Shown here in pieces: positions 9,069 to 18,644 of a stretch of DNA of 44,547 bases. The position numbers and the translations under genes are program-made. The notes under the pieces were generated by a model that saw nothing but the letters and a program-made list of their open reading frames with translations, was not told the origin of the DNA and did not search any database. Source of the DNA: Candidatus Scatonaster coprocaballi (GTDB lineage: Bacteria > Bacillota > Clostridia > Saccharofermentanales > Saccharofermentanaceae); NCBI GenBank assembly GCA_018064475.1, contig JAGHVD010000003.1, forward strand, positions 1-44,547, in the 5' to 3' direction. Each line of letters starts with the position of its first letter. The stretch's first letter is position 1.

Positions 9069-10006
9069 TGGGACTTAGAAGTAAAGATCTGCTGGGACTC
9101 AAGCAGTTAACCGCTGAAGAGATCATGGAGATCCTTGATACAGCGAAGATGATGAAGATGGTACTTACTTCTGGAAATAAGAAGACATCTCATCTTCAGG
9201 GTAAATCAGTTGTTACGCTTTTCTATGAGAATAGCACACGTACAAGATTATCGTTTGAGCTTGCATCGAAGTATATGGGTTCTGCAAGTGCAAACATCTC
9301 TACATCCGGAAGCTCAGTAAATAAGGGAGAATCTCTTCTTGATACAGCAAGAACGATCGATATGATGGCTACGGATATTATCATCATGCGCCATAGCCAG
9401 TCTGGTGCACCGCATTACCTTGCACCGAGAGTGAAGGCTTCTATTGTAAATGCCGGTGATGGTATGAATGAGCATCCGACACAGGCGCTTCTTGATATGT
9501 TTACACTCTACGAGAAGTATGGACATATTGATGGTTTGAAAGTTGCAATTTGTGGAGACTTGTATCACAGTCGTGTCGTTCGAAGCAATGTCATCGGACT
9601 TACGAAACTTGGCGCAACCGTGAGTGTGGCCGGACCGAGAACGATGGTCCCTGTTGGACTGGATCAGATGGGATGTACGGTTTGCCGTTCAGTAAGTGAG
9701 GCAGTTCAGGACGCAGATGCCGTGATGGGTCTTCGTGTTCAACTGGAACGTCAGCAGAAGTCGCTCTTCCCATCGGTTGCTGAATATTCTAGATTCTATT
9801 CCATCTCAGAAGATGTACTCAAACTTGCGAAGCCTGGTGCTTATCTTCTTCATCCGGGTCCATGTAATCACGGGGTGGAATTGCCGACATGTGTTTATGA
9901 TTGCCCACAGTCTGTAATCAATGAACAGGTAACGAACGGTGTTGCGGTTCGTATGGCTGTGCTCTATCTACTCATGGCAAGGAGGAATCAGAATGAACAG
10001 AATTGA
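9068..10006 (+). CDS. pyrB: Aspartate carbamoyltransferase catalytic subunit
   Basis: Condenses carbamoyl phosphate with aspartate, the committed pyrimidine step. At 312 residues it has the usual length. The carbamoyl-phosphate site is YENSTRTRLSFE (about 51-62), the HPTQALLDM motif follows at about residue 136, and HPGPCNHGVELP binds aspartate near residue 262. That last motif differs from the common HPGPVNRGVEI, with Cys and His where Val and Arg are usual. No pyrI regulatory subunit follows, as in Bacillus-type operons. The ATG at 9068 overlaps the pyrR stop by one base and GAGG precedes it. The 3' end overlaps pyrC by 14 bases. Confidence 0.96.
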
Positions 10007-11252
10007 GATTCGTAATGCGAAGCATTATCAGACCGGGGAAGTTGTTTCCCTGTATATTGAAAATGGTGTATTGAAAGATCAGCTTTCCGGTGAAGCTGAC
10101 AAAGTGATTGATGCTACGGGATTGACCGTTATGCCGGGCTTGGTCGATATGCACTGTCATCTTCGTGAACCTGGCTTTGAGTATCGTGAAGATATTAAGA
10201 CGGGTACTGCAAGTGCGGCGAAGGGTGGTTTTACCAGCGTATGCTGTATGCCAAATACCAAACCAGTATGTGACAATGCTGCGGTAGTAGAAGGTATCTT
10301 GAGAAAAGCGGAGTTGGTGGGATCTTGTAATGTATTCCCAATCGGCGCTGCAAGTAAGGGACTCGAGGGCAAGGAAATTGCAGAGATGGGCTTAATGAAG
10401 GAAGCTGGTATTGTTGCCGTTTCTGATGACGGTAAACCGATTGCTACTTCCAATCTTCTGAAGAAAGTACTCGAATATGCTTCGGATTTTGATATTCCTG
10501 TTCTGAACCACTGTGAAGACTTGTCCATTGCAGAGGGTGCAATGAATGAGGGAGCGATTTCTACTTCTCTGGGTCTTCGCGGTATTCCGGCTATTGCAGA
10601 GGAGATCATGATTTCTCGTGATGTGCAGACAGCAGAGTATTTGGATATGCCAATTCACATCTGTCACGTAAGTACAGCCCGCGGTATCGATATTATTCGT
10701 CAAGCCAAGAAGCGTGGCGTAAAGGTGACTTGCGAGACATGTCCACATTATTTCTCCCTGACAGAGGAAGCTTGTGTCAACTATGATACAAACTATAAGA
10801 TGAATCCGCCGCTTCGTACGGAGAAAGACCGTATGGCCGTCATTGAAGGACTGAAAGACGGAACAATTGACTGTATTGTAACGGATCATGCTCCGCATCA
10901 TATTGATGAGAAGGATATTGAATTCTCTCTGGCGAATAACGGAATCATTGGATTTGAAACTGCTCTGGCCGTGGGATATACTTATCTGGTTAAGCCTGGA
11001 TATCTTACTCTCCCTGAATTGGTTGAGAAGATGACCGTGAATCCTTCAAAGATTCTGAAACTGGGACGTGGTACACTTGATCAGGGTATGCCTGCTGACG
11101 TGACGCTGGCAGATCTCAATACTTCGTTCGTCTACACGAAAGAAGAAATTCTAAGTAAAGCCACGAATTCACCATATATCGGTGAGACACTTGACGGTAG
11201 AGTGAAATTGACAATTGTTGGAGGTAGAATCACTTATGATGAACTTTGCTGA
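9993..11252 (+). CDS. pyrC: Dihydroorotase
   Basis: Zinc amidohydrolase that cyclises carbamoyl aspartate to dihydroorotate. At 419 residues it fits the class I Gram-positive type. The metal-binding DMHCHLREPG is near residue 52, CCMPNTKP is the conserved segment after it, and CHVSTARG and VTDHAPHH supply the later ligands and catalytic Asp. ATG 9993 is chosen because GGAGG at 9981-9985 precedes it. It begins inside the last codons of pyrB (14-base overlap), and its own end overlaps pyrF by 17 bases, so the operon is translationally coupled. Confidence 0.96.
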   Translation: MNRIEIRNAKHYQTGEVVSLYIENGVLKDQLSGEADKVIDATGLTVMPGLVDMHCHLREPGFEYREDIKTGTASAAKGGFTSVCCMPNTKPVCDNAAVVEGILRKAELVGSCNVFPIGAASKGLEGKEIAEMGLMKEAGIVAVSDDGKPIATSNLLKKVLEYASDFDIPVLNHCEDLSIAEGAMNEGAISTSLGLRGIPAIAEEIMISRDVQTAEYLDMPIHICHVSTARGIDIIRQAKKRGVKVTCETCPHYFSLTEEACVNYDTNYKMNPPLRTEKDRMAVIEGLKDGTIDCIVTDHAPHHIDEKDIEFSLANNGIIGFETALAVGYTYLVKPGYLTLPELVEKMTVNPSKILKLGRGTLDQGMPADVTLADLNTSFVYTKEEILSKATNSPYIGETLDGRVKLTIVGGRITYDELC

Positions 11253-12213
11253 TCGTTTACTTGGTCGAATTGAAGCATGTAACAACCCGACGGTTATGGG
11301 ACTTGATCCAAAACTTGACTATATTCCATCTCCGATGATCGATAACTGGAAGAACACTTCTGTTGCCGCTGATACTGCAACAGCTGAGGTGATTTTCGAG
11401 TATAATCGTCTGCTGATCGATGCGGTGTACGATCTTATCCCTGCAATAAAGCCGCAGTTTGCATACTACGAGATGTATGGTCTGGAAGGTTTGAAAGCCT
11501 TGAAGAAGACGATCGAGTATGCACATGAGAAGAATATGATCGTGATTGCAGATGCGAAGCGTAACGATATCGGCACGACAGCAACCGCTTATGCGAATGC
11601 AATCATTGGTGAGACGAAGATCATCAATGATTCGAGTGAAGCGATGTTCGAGGCTGACTGCGTAACAGTAAACGGTTATCTCGGCATTGATGGCATCAAA
11701 CCATTCTTGGATGTTGCAAAAGAGAAGGGCAAGGGTCTGTTCATTCTGGTTCGTACTTCTAATCCTTCTGCAGGCGATCTTCAGGATCTGAAGCTGGAAG
11801 ATGGTCGACTTGTATTTGAGGCGATGGCTGAACATGTTGAGAATTGGGGATCCGAACTGATTGGTGAGTCAGGATTCAGTTCTGTTGGTGCAGTTGTAGG
11901 CGCAACATGGCCGGAACAGGCTGTTCAAGTCAGAAAGATCATGCCGCATGCACTGATCCTTATTCCTGGTTATGGTGCACAGGGCGGTTCCGGTAAAGAT
12001 GCTGTAGCTTCTTTTGTAAATGGTAAGGGTGGTATCGTCAATGCTTCTCGTTCGTTGATGTGCGCATGGAAGAAACGTGAGGACATCGATCCGATGGCAT
12101 TAACAGATGAGATTGGTCCGAACGGAGAGAAACTTCTTGGTTTCCAGAAGGCAACAAGAGATGAGGCTATCCGTATGCGTGACGATCTGAATGCAGCATT
12201 GAAGGAGCAGTAA
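11236..12213 (+). CDS. pyrF: Orotidine 5'-phosphate decarboxylase (subfamily 2)
   Basis: Last enzyme of UMP synthesis. It is the longer subfamily-2 form: 325 residues from ATG 11236, with VMGLDPKLDYIP near the N-terminus, the substrate-contacting IKPQFAYYE, and the catalytic D-A-K-R-N-D-I segment (about residue 105). Two adjacent ATGs (11236, 11239) follow GGAGG at 11220-11224; either could be used, and both lie within the end of pyrC. An upstream TTG at 11215 has no ribosome binding site. Order between pyrC and pyrK is typical of Gram-positive operons. Confidence 0.94.
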   Translation: MMNFADRLLGRIEACNNPTVMGLDPKLDYIPSPMIDNWKNTSVAADTATAEVIFEYNRLLIDAVYDLIPAIKPQFAYYEMYGLEGLKALKKTIEYAHEKNMIVIADAKRNDIGTTATAYANAIIGETKIINDSSEAMFEADCVTVNGYLGIDGIKPFLDVAKEKGKGLFILVRTSNPSAGDLQDLKLEDGRLVFEAMAEHVENWGSELIGESGFSSVGAVVGATWPEQAVQVRKIMPHALILIPGYGAQGGSGKDAVASFVNGKGGIVNASRSLMCAWKKREDIDPMALTDEIGPNGEKLLGFQKATRDEAIRMRDDLNAALKEQ

Positions 12214-12221
12214 TTGTTCAT

Positions 12222-13004
12222 ATGAAAGAAGAGTATACAATTCAGCTGGTGAAGAAAGAAGTGCTTGGACCCACTTGTTCGGTGCTCACTTTTACATGCC
12301 CACAGATTGCTGAAGAAGGGAAACCTGGGCAGTTCGTCAATCTGTCCTGTGCTTGTTTTCTAAGAAGACCTTTCGGCATTATGTGTGTTGATCGTGCAAA
12401 TGGTACTTTCTCGATTGGCGTTCGTAAAGTGGGTAAAGGAACCGAAGCGATTCTGGCCTCGCAAGTTGGGGATAAGTTCACATGTCTGGGACCTTTGGGA
12501 AATGGCTTCTCATTTGATGGAATCAAGAACCTGATGCTGATTGGTGGCGGAACGGGTATTTTTCCCATATATTTTGCCGCGCAATATGCCGATGAGAACC
12601 ATATCGCTTGCAAAGTTGTGAACGGATATCGAAGCAAAGCGGATGCGTTCCTCTCTGATGACTTCTCGAAGATCTGCAAGGATTTCCACATTACTACGGA
12701 CGCGGGTGACCTGGGTGTGAAGGGTAATGTTATGAATTACCTGGAAACATTAACTGATGATGACCTTGTTGATACGACTTGTATGGTCGTTGGACCTGGT
12801 ATCATGATGCGTAAGGTCTCTGAGTGGGCTAAATCTCATGGTCTAGACTGTTATGTCTCCATGGAGGAACGTATGGCATGCGGAATTGGTGCGTGTCTTG
12901 TCTGTGTATGTAAGATCAAGGCAGAACAAGAAGGTAAAGAATTTGTTCATAAACGATGCTGTAAAGATGGGCCTGTCTTCCGAGCAGAGGAGGTGATCTG
13001 GTGA
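12222..13004 (+). CDS. pyrK: Dihydroorotate dehydrogenase electron-transfer subunit
   Basis: FAD and [2Fe-2S] subunit that passes electrons from class 1B PyrD to NAD+. At 260 residues it has the usual length. The FAD-binding RRPFGI is near residue 47, the nucleotide-binding LIGGGTGIFP near residue 107, and the cluster cysteines lie in CGIGACLVCVC (about 220-230) and the later RCC pair. The start follows the pyrF stop by eight bases; its ribosome binding site (AAGGAG within the pyrF end) is rather distant, suggesting re-initiation. The 3' end overlaps pyrD as GTGA. Confidence 0.95.
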   Translation: MKEEYTIQLVKKEVLGPTCSVLTFTCPQIAEEGKPGQFVNLSCACFLRRPFGIMCVDRANGTFSIGVRKVGKGTEAILASQVGDKFTCLGPLGNGFSFDGIKNLMLIGGGTGIFPIYFAAQYADENHIACKVVNGYRSKADAFLSDDFSKICKDFHITTDAGDLGVKGNVMNYLETLTDDDLVDTTCMVVGPGIMMRKVSEWAKSHGLDCYVSMEERMACGIGACLVCVCKIKAEQEGKEFVHKRCCKDGPVFRAEEVIW

Positions 13005-13918
13005 GCATTTCTGTTAAAGTTGGTCAGGTAGCACTGAAAAATCCAATCATTCTTGCTTCCGGAACATGTGGTTTCGGCCGCGAGCTTGCCGAGTACATGG
13101 ATCTTTCGAAGTTGGGTGCGCTTTCTTCGAAGGGTTTGACACTTCTTCCTAGAGATGGAAATCAAGGCGTGCGTGTGGCGGAAACACCATCCGGTATGTT
13201 GAATTGCGTTGGACTTCAGAATCCTGGTGTGGACGCTTTCCTTCGTACTGAATTAGATTATATGGTAGAATCTGGCGCGGGTGTTGTCGTGAATGTAGCC
13301 GGTCATTCAAATGAAGACTATATTTCAATGGTGGAGAAACTCAATCCGTATCAAGATAAGATTGACGCGTTGGAATTGAATTTTTCTTGCCCGAATGTCA
13401 AAGAAGGATGTATGGTGATCGGCTCTTCTGCTAAAGCAATTGAGGCACTTGTTGCGGATCTGCGTAAACGTACGACGCTCCCACTGTGGATCAAATTAAC
13501 CCCGAATGTTACTTCAATCAGTGAGACTGCTCGTGGTGCTGAGGCCGGTGGTGCGGATGCAATTGTTGCAATCAACACTTTACTTGGTATGGCAATCGAT
13601 ATTCGAACAAGAAGACCATTGCTTCATAACAATACCGGTGGACTTTCTGGTCCTTGCGTGAAACCTGTTGCGCTTCGAATGGTGCACGACATTTATGATG
13701 CGGTAAAGATTCCTGTAATTGGTTGTGGCGGAATCTCGACCTATGAAGATGTTCTTGAGTTTATGATTGCCGGCGCTTCGGCGGTTGAACTTGGAACGAT
13801 CAGTCTGGTCCATCCGACTCGTCCGGTTGAAATTGTAGATGCATTAGAGCAATACTGTAAAGATAATGGAATTGATGAATTGTCTTCCTTAACAGGAACA
13901 CTTCAGTTGTGGAGGTAA
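13001..13918 (+). CDS. pyrD: Dihydroorotate dehydrogenase, class 1B catalytic subunit
   Basis: FMN enzyme oxidising dihydroorotate to orotate together with PyrK. It has 305 residues. The class 1 catalytic Cys lies in ELNFSCPNVKEGC (about residue 130). IKLTPNVT, IVAINTLLGM and the FMN phosphate-binding IGCGGIS are as in the PyrDB type. The GTG start at 13001 overlaps the pyrK stop and is preceded by a near-perfect AGGAGGTGATC. The pairing of pyrK and pyrD in that order confirms the NAD-linked 1B enzyme. Confidence 0.96.
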   Translation: MSISVKVGQVALKNPIILASGTCGFGRELAEYMDLSKLGALSSKGLTLLPRDGNQGVRVAETPSGMLNCVGLQNPGVDAFLRTELDYMVESGAGVVVNVAGHSNEDYISMVEKLNPYQDKIDALELNFSCPNVKEGCMVIGSSAKAIEALVADLRKRTTLPLWIKLTPNVTSISETARGAEAGGADAIVAINTLLGMAIDIRTRRPLLHNNTGGLSGPCVKPVALRMVHDIYDAVKIPVIGCGGISTYEDVLEFMIAGASAVELGTISLVHPTRPVEIVDALEQYCKDNGIDELSSLTGTLQLWR

Positions 13919-13921
13919 AAG

Positions 13922-14782
13922 ATGAAATCGATTATTGACTATTTGTTTGAAACAAACGCGATTCGTGTAAGTGATCCGGAGAAACCTTTCTGGTATGCTT
14001 CCGGTACGCTTGGACCATATTTCGTAAACACGCATTTTCTGTTTGAATCAGAGGCGCGTGCGAATGAACTTCTTGCACTCATTGAGAAGTCTGCCGCAGG
14101 AAATCGCGAAGATTTCCTTACATCTTTACTCCCTCTCGTGAAGGAAGTATATGAGACTTCAGAATCTTACAAGGCTGTGATTGACTTAATCGTTTCAAAG
14201 GCACAAACACTTGACTTTGATTTCATTTCCGGTGGTGAACGACGTGATTTCTTCTTCTCTTTGATGCCTGCTTATCTGCTTGGAAAACCGCATCTTAGCA
14301 TTTTTAAGGATGGACAGACATGGTATTCCGAGAGTGTTGAGTCAAAGGCTAGCTTGATCAATGAGAATGGCCTTTCCGGAAAGAAAGCACTTCATATTGC
14401 AGATCTGATTACAGAAGCTTCCAGTTATACGAATGCATGGATTCCATCTCTGCAGGGTGTGGGCACTGGAATCACGGATACCATCGCAGTTATTGATCGT
14501 CTGCAAGGCGGTGAAGCAAATCTTGCCAAAGTAGGCGTAAATATGTATACATTTGCAAAGATTGAACTGTCTTTGTTCGATGAAGCGGTTCAGAAGGGTA
14601 TTCTGACCTCGACTCAACGTGATATGGTAGCAAGATTTATGAATGATCCGATCGAGTATATGAAGGAATATCTGATCGCTCATCCAAACTTCATCGATGA
14701 ACAGATTGCACTTGGCGGCAAACCGCAGCAACGTGCTGAACTTGCCATTTCTCGTGGTTATGTTCCGGGCCGCAGCAATTGA
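13922..14782 (+). CDS. pyrE: Divergent orotate phosphoribosyltransferase
   Basis: Position at the end of the pyr operon and the N-terminal LFETNAIRVSDPEKPFWYASGTLGPYFVNTH make this PyrE, converting orotate and PRPP to OMP. It is unusual: 286 residues against roughly 200 in the common form, with an insertion of about 50 residues (about 50-100) and a long helical C-terminus. The PRPP loop reads HIADLITEASSY (about 158-169) where the common form has an acidic-Asp pair and a GG(S/T) segment, so one acidic residue and the glycines are replaced. ATG 13922 has GGAGG six bases before it. It is the only PyrE candidate here, so I expect it to be active, but the chemistry of its loop deserves testing. 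Confidence 0.82.
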   Translation: MKSIIDYLFETNAIRVSDPEKPFWYASGTLGPYFVNTHFLFESEARANELLALIEKSAAGNREDFLTSLLPLVKEVYETSESYKAVIDLIVSKAQTLDFDFISGGERRDFFFSLMPAYLLGKPHLSIFKDGQTWYSESVESKASLINENGLSGKKALHIADLITEASSYTNAWIPSLQGVGTGITDTIAVIDRLQGGEANLAKVGVNMYTFAKIELSLFDEAVQKGILTSTQRDMVARFMNDPIEYMKEYLIAHPNFIDEQIALGGKPQQRAELAISRGYVPGRSN

Positions 14783-14800
14783 TCTTTCTGTCATTTCAAT

Positions 14801-15355
14801 ATGAAAGACATTTCGTTTACGACAAGTGAACATCAGATCCCGGTCAACGTCGTCTTTGGAAAAAGAGTGAGACTCAAGATTCAACTTGACGACGATGGCC
14901 GGGTATTTGCTTTCGCTCCTATGCGTACACGAATCCCTGATATCGAGCGTTTTGTTGAAGCAAATTATGAATGGATATTTGCACAACAGAAGAAATTGTC
15001 GACGAAGATTCGTCTTCCATGTGTAGATGAAGTAGAGCAACGAAGAAGATCGAGAATCATTAAGACCATCGTGAGGGAATGGCTTACCCATTACGATGGC
15101 AAGAAGCCCCAAAGTATTTTCGTCCGAAATATGACCAGCCGATGGGGATCTTGTTCGTCTAAAGGGAATATTTCGTTAAATGTACATCTTCTTGATGTAG
15201 AACCCGAGTTATTTGAGTATTTCCTGATTCATGAGTTATCTCATTTATATCATATGAATCATTCGAAAGACTTCTGGAATCAGGTTTCAAAATACTGTCC
15301 GGACTACAAGGTGAAACGACAGATGCTCCGAAAGTATATCATCTCCAAAGCGTGA
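14801..15355 (+). CDS. YgjP-like (M48-type fold) metallopeptidase
   Basis: Small zinc peptidase-like protein of the YgjP/DUF45 family, 184 residues. The zinc motif HELSHLYHMNHSKDFW (about residues 146-161) gives HExxH plus a downstream His, and TSRWGSCSSKGNISLN is the other family hallmark. No signal peptide is visible, so it is probably cytoplasmic. It starts 18 bases after pyrE with no clear ribosome binding site, so it may be the last, weakly translated gene of the pyr transcript. The substrate of this family is unknown. Confidence 0.87.
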   Translation: MKDISFTTSEHQIPVNVVFGKRVRLKIQLDDDGRVFAFAPMRTRIPDIERFVEANYEWIFAQQKKLSTKIRLPCVDEVEQRRRSRIIKTIVREWLTHYDGKKPQSIFVRNMTSRWGSCSSKGNISLNVHLLDVEPELFEYFLIHELSHLYHMNHSKDFWNQVSKYCPDYKVKRQMLRKYIISKA

Positions 15356-15409
15356 AAAGTGCCGTCGTTGAGGTGCTCGCGTGCAATCATTAGTCGAACA
15401 AATAGGTGA

Positions 15410-15437
15410 TTGAAATTCTTTGGATTAAATGTATAAT
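15410..15437 (+). promoter_or_regulatory. Promoter of the acyl-CoA ligase gene
   Basis: TTGAAA at 15410-15415, a 16-base spacer and a consensus TATAAT at 15432-15437, about 57 bases before the start codon. Confidence 0.65.
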
Positions 15438-15493
15438 AGGAATAGTTGGATTATCAAAGTATCCAAATTGTCATGGTGATGTTGAGGTTACAT

Positions 15494-17197
15494 ATGAAGA
15501 ATATACCGCTATATGAAGTTCGTCATATTGAAGATCTACGTGATATGCTCAAGCAGAGCGTCGAACTCTATGCAGATCTTCCATTGTTTTATTATAAGAA
15601 AGTCAAAGGCGGAGAGTACGAGTATTATACGTTTAAAGAGTATAATCAGGCGGTTCAGGCTATGGGAACCGGACTTTCGCACCTTTGTGGTTTAGGTTCA
15701 AGAATTGCTTTGCTTGCTGAGACTCGATATGAATGGTATGTATCGTATCTGGCTGTTACGAATGGTACAGGTGTTGTGGTTCCAATCGATAAGGAACTCC
15801 CTCCGGAAGAGGTTGCAAGCAACCTGAATCGTGCAGAAGTAAACTGTGTGATCTATTCTTCTTCGAAGCAGAAAGTAATCGATGAAATCCGCGATCAAAT
15901 CCCCGGCGTAAAGACATTCATCTGCATGGATCAGTTAGAACGTGAAGATGTTCTTTATTTCTACGATGTCTTGAATCAAGGTCAGAAACTTCTCGATGGC
16001 GGAGACCGGCTCTTCCTCGATGCACCACTGGACAGAGAAGCCATGACCATTCTTCTGTTTACAAGTGGTACCACAGATAAGAGTAAAGCGGTTATGCTTT
16101 GCCACAAGAATATCTGTAAGAATCTGGAAGGTATGTGTTCGATGATCTATATTGACCAGAATGATATGTTCCTATCTGTGCTTCCGTTACATCATACCTA
16201 TGAGTGTACATGCGGATTCCTCTGCCAGATCTATCGTGGATCTCATATTGCGATATGCGAAGGTCTTCGCTACATCGTTCCGAATATGCAACAGTCGAAG
16301 GTCAGCATTATTCTTGTAGTGCCGTTAATGCTGGAAAAATTCCATAAGAGCATTATGAATAAGGCTAAAGCCACGAAGAAGATGGCGCGCAAATTTGAGT
16401 TCGGAAGAAAACTTAGCAAGTTCCTGCTTTTCTTTGGTATTGATAAGCGTAAGAAGATCTTTAAAGAAGTCCATAAGACATTCGGTGGAAATCTCCGACT
16501 GATCATCTGCGGTGGTGCAGCAGTTGATCCACAGATTCTTCAGGATATGCAGGATATGGGTATACTTTGTGTTCAGGGTTATGGTCTGACTGAATGTGCA
16601 CCGATCCTTGCGGTGAACCGTGACTGTGATTACAACAATCTTGCAGCTGGACTTCCTATGCCTGATGTGGACATTCAAGTCATTGATCAAGATGAGAATG
16701 GCATTGGTGAATTCATTGGTAAGGGCGACAATGTTATGATTGGCTATTATCAGAATGAAGAAGCCACGAAGAATGCAATCGATGAGAATGGCTATTACCA
16801 TACCGGCGATCTTGGATATATCGATAAGAATGGTTTCTGTATCATTACCGGTCGTAAGAAGAACGTGATTATTGCGAAGAATGGTAAGAACGTATTCCCA
16901 GAAGAGATTGAGACAAAGCTTTGTATGTCTGATTTGGTTGAAGAGTGTCTGGTAACGGGTGAGGAAGAAAATGACGATATTATCCTGACCTGTACGGTAT
17001 TCCCCAATAAAGAAGCAGTGAAAAATCTTCTTGGTGCAGACCCTGATCATGCTGCAGTACAGAAATTGATTGAGGCAGAAGTAGCAAAGGTCAATCAAAA
17101 TCTGGTAAACTATAAGCATATCAAGCGTGTTGTGCTGCGTGATACTGAGTTCGAGAAGACGACCAGTAAGAAGATCAAGCGCCAGTACAAGAAGTAA
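15494..17197 (+). CDS. AMP-forming acyl-CoA ligase (long-chain fatty acid type)
   Basis: Adenylate-forming enzyme activating a carboxylic acid, probably a fatty acid, to its acyl-CoA. From ATG 15494 it has 567 residues. The phosphate loop is FTSGTTDKSKAVM (about 199-211), followed by GYGLTE, YHTGDLGYIDKNGF and GRKKNVI. The C-terminal catalytic Lys is probably one of those in TTSKKIKRQ. I chose ATG 15494 because GAGG lies six bases upstream; in-frame TTG and ATG codons further upstream lack a site. No membrane helix is visible. It has its own promoter. The exact substrate cannot be read from sequence; an acyl-ACP ligase role is possible. Confidence 0.88.
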   Translation: MKNIPLYEVRHIEDLRDMLKQSVELYADLPLFYYKKVKGGEYEYYTFKEYNQAVQAMGTGLSHLCGLGSRIALLAETRYEWYVSYLAVTNGTGVVVPIDKELPPEEVASNLNRAEVNCVIYSSSKQKVIDEIRDQIPGVKTFICMDQLEREDVLYFYDVLNQGQKLLDGGDRLFLDAPLDREAMTILLFTSGTTDKSKAVMLCHKNICKNLEGMCSMIYIDQNDMFLSVLPLHHTYECTCGFLCQIYRGSHIAICEGLRYIVPNMQQSKVSIILVVPLMLEKFHKSIMNKAKATKKMARKFEFGRKLSKFLLFFGIDKRKKIFKEVHKTFGGNLRLIICGGAAVDPQILQDMQDMGILCVQGYGLTECAPILAVNRDCDYNNLAAGLPMPDVDIQVIDQDENGIGEFIGKGDNVMIGYYQNEEATKNAIDENGYYHTGDLGYIDKNGFCIITGRKKNVIIAKNGKNVFPEEIETKLCMSDLVEECLVTGEEENDDIILTCTVFPNKEAVKNLLGADPDHAAVQKLIEAEVAKVNQNLVNYKHIKRVVLRDTEFEKTTSKKIKRQYKK

Positions 17198-17245
17198 GAG
17201 ACTTCCTCGCTGATACATCATTTTGAATTTGTCGGGGGTATTTTC

Positions 17246-18636
17246 ATGCTGTCTGATGTCAGTATTTCTCGAACCTTCAAGCCGCACTATCACATGGCGG
17301 TGATTTTTCCGAGGTATATATTGAGCGAGCAAAAAGATCGTCTGTATCACTTCTGAATCGTGTTGTGGAGCGTACATCTTCTTCAATCGATTCCGGTATC
17401 GGAATTCGTATTTTGGAAGGGGATAAGTGTGTCTATGTCTATTCCAATGATTTATGGAATGAAGACAAATTGATTCGAATGGCGAAGGAAGCTTCTGCTT
17501 CGTTGAAGGAAGTTCCCGACGGAAAAACAGTCTATCTTCGTCCTTGTATCGAGTATTTCTCACAACGGTATGAGATCTCTCCGACCTCTGTATCGAAGGC
17601 TTCTCGTATTGACAAACTTCGTCATGCTTCGGAAACAGCGATGAACTACTCATCACTGATCTCACAGACTTCTGCAAGTACGGCTGACATAGAGAAGGAT
17701 GTTTGGATCGCAAATTCTGATGGCTTATATGTCAGTGACCATCGTTGTCGTACAAGAATCATGTTTGAATCCATTGCAAGTTCCGGCAATAGTAAAGAAA
17801 CGGGTTATATGGGACCGGGAAGCGGTGAGGGATTCGAGTTCTTCGAACGATATGATCTTGATGCGACTGCAATTGAGACGGCCCGTGTAGCCACAACGAT
17901 GCTTGAGGCCAAGCCCTGTCCGTCCGGTAAAATGCCGGTTGTGATCAGCAACGGTTTCGGTGGAGTGATTTTCCATGAAGCTTGCGGTCATGCGCTGGAG
18001 GCCACATCTGTCGGCATTAAGGCTTCCTGCTTCACAGATATGCAAGGTAAACAGATTGCAAGTTCGATTGTTAATGCCTACGATGATGCGAAGATTGCAA
18101 AAGAATGGGGCAGCTATGAGGTGGATGATGAGGGCACGCCTTCCACGACCAATTTGCTGATTAAAGACGGTATTTTGAATAGTTATCTGATCGATAAGAT
18201 TGGAAGCAGACGTATGGGCATGCCATCTACTGGATGTGCCCGCCGTGAGAGTTATCTCTATGCGCCAACATCCCGTATGTCGAACACGTTTATTGCTCCG
18301 GGTTCCAGTACGCCTAATGAGATTATTTCGGATACGGAGAATGGACTTTTCTGCGCCAAAATGGGTGGCGGTTCTGTGGATACTGCTACCGGTGAATTCA
18401 ATTTCTCAGTAAGTGAAGCGTACATCATTCGTAATGGTAAAGTATGTGAACCTGTCAAGGGTGCAACATTAGTGGGAAAAGGCAATGAAGTATTGCTCAA
18501 TATCGATCGAGTGGGTAATGATCTTGCTCTTTCTCAAGGTATGTGTGGATCTGAAAGCGGTTCTATCCCGGTTGATGTCGGGCAACCTACCATTCGCGTT
18601 TCCGAAATTACAGTTGGCGGACAGATGTCAGAATAG
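17246..18636 (+). CDS. tldD: TldD metalloprotease subunit, apparent frameshift near the N-terminus
   Basis: Catalytic half of the TldD/TldE protease, which degrades or matures small peptides. The zinc motif HEACGH (HExxxH) lies in GGVIFHEACGHALEA, and CARRESYLYAPTSRMSN is also typical. The natural N-terminus is split between two frames: ATG 17246 opens MLSDVSI, then the frame is lost, while the other frame carries FSNLQAALSHGGDFSEVYIE and runs to the stop. One extra T in the TTT at 17265-17267 would join them into a normal protein of about 464 residues. As written, the first start in the long frame is GTG 17365 (423 residues), with no ribosome binding site. Either the base is a sequencing error or the gene is damaged. 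tldE follows eight bases after the stop. Confidence 0.88.
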
Positions 18637-18644
18637 GAGTAGTA

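Noticed and set aside
14342-15112. Open frame of 256 codons on the minus strand across pyrE and the YgjP-like gene
   Set aside because: Both sense genes are recognised; the antisense product shows no family features.
16325-17713. Long open frame of 462 codons on the minus strand
   Set aside because: It lies opposite the acyl-CoA ligase and the start of tldD. Its translation has no recognisable domains and it has no ribosome binding site, so it is a mirror of real coding sequence.
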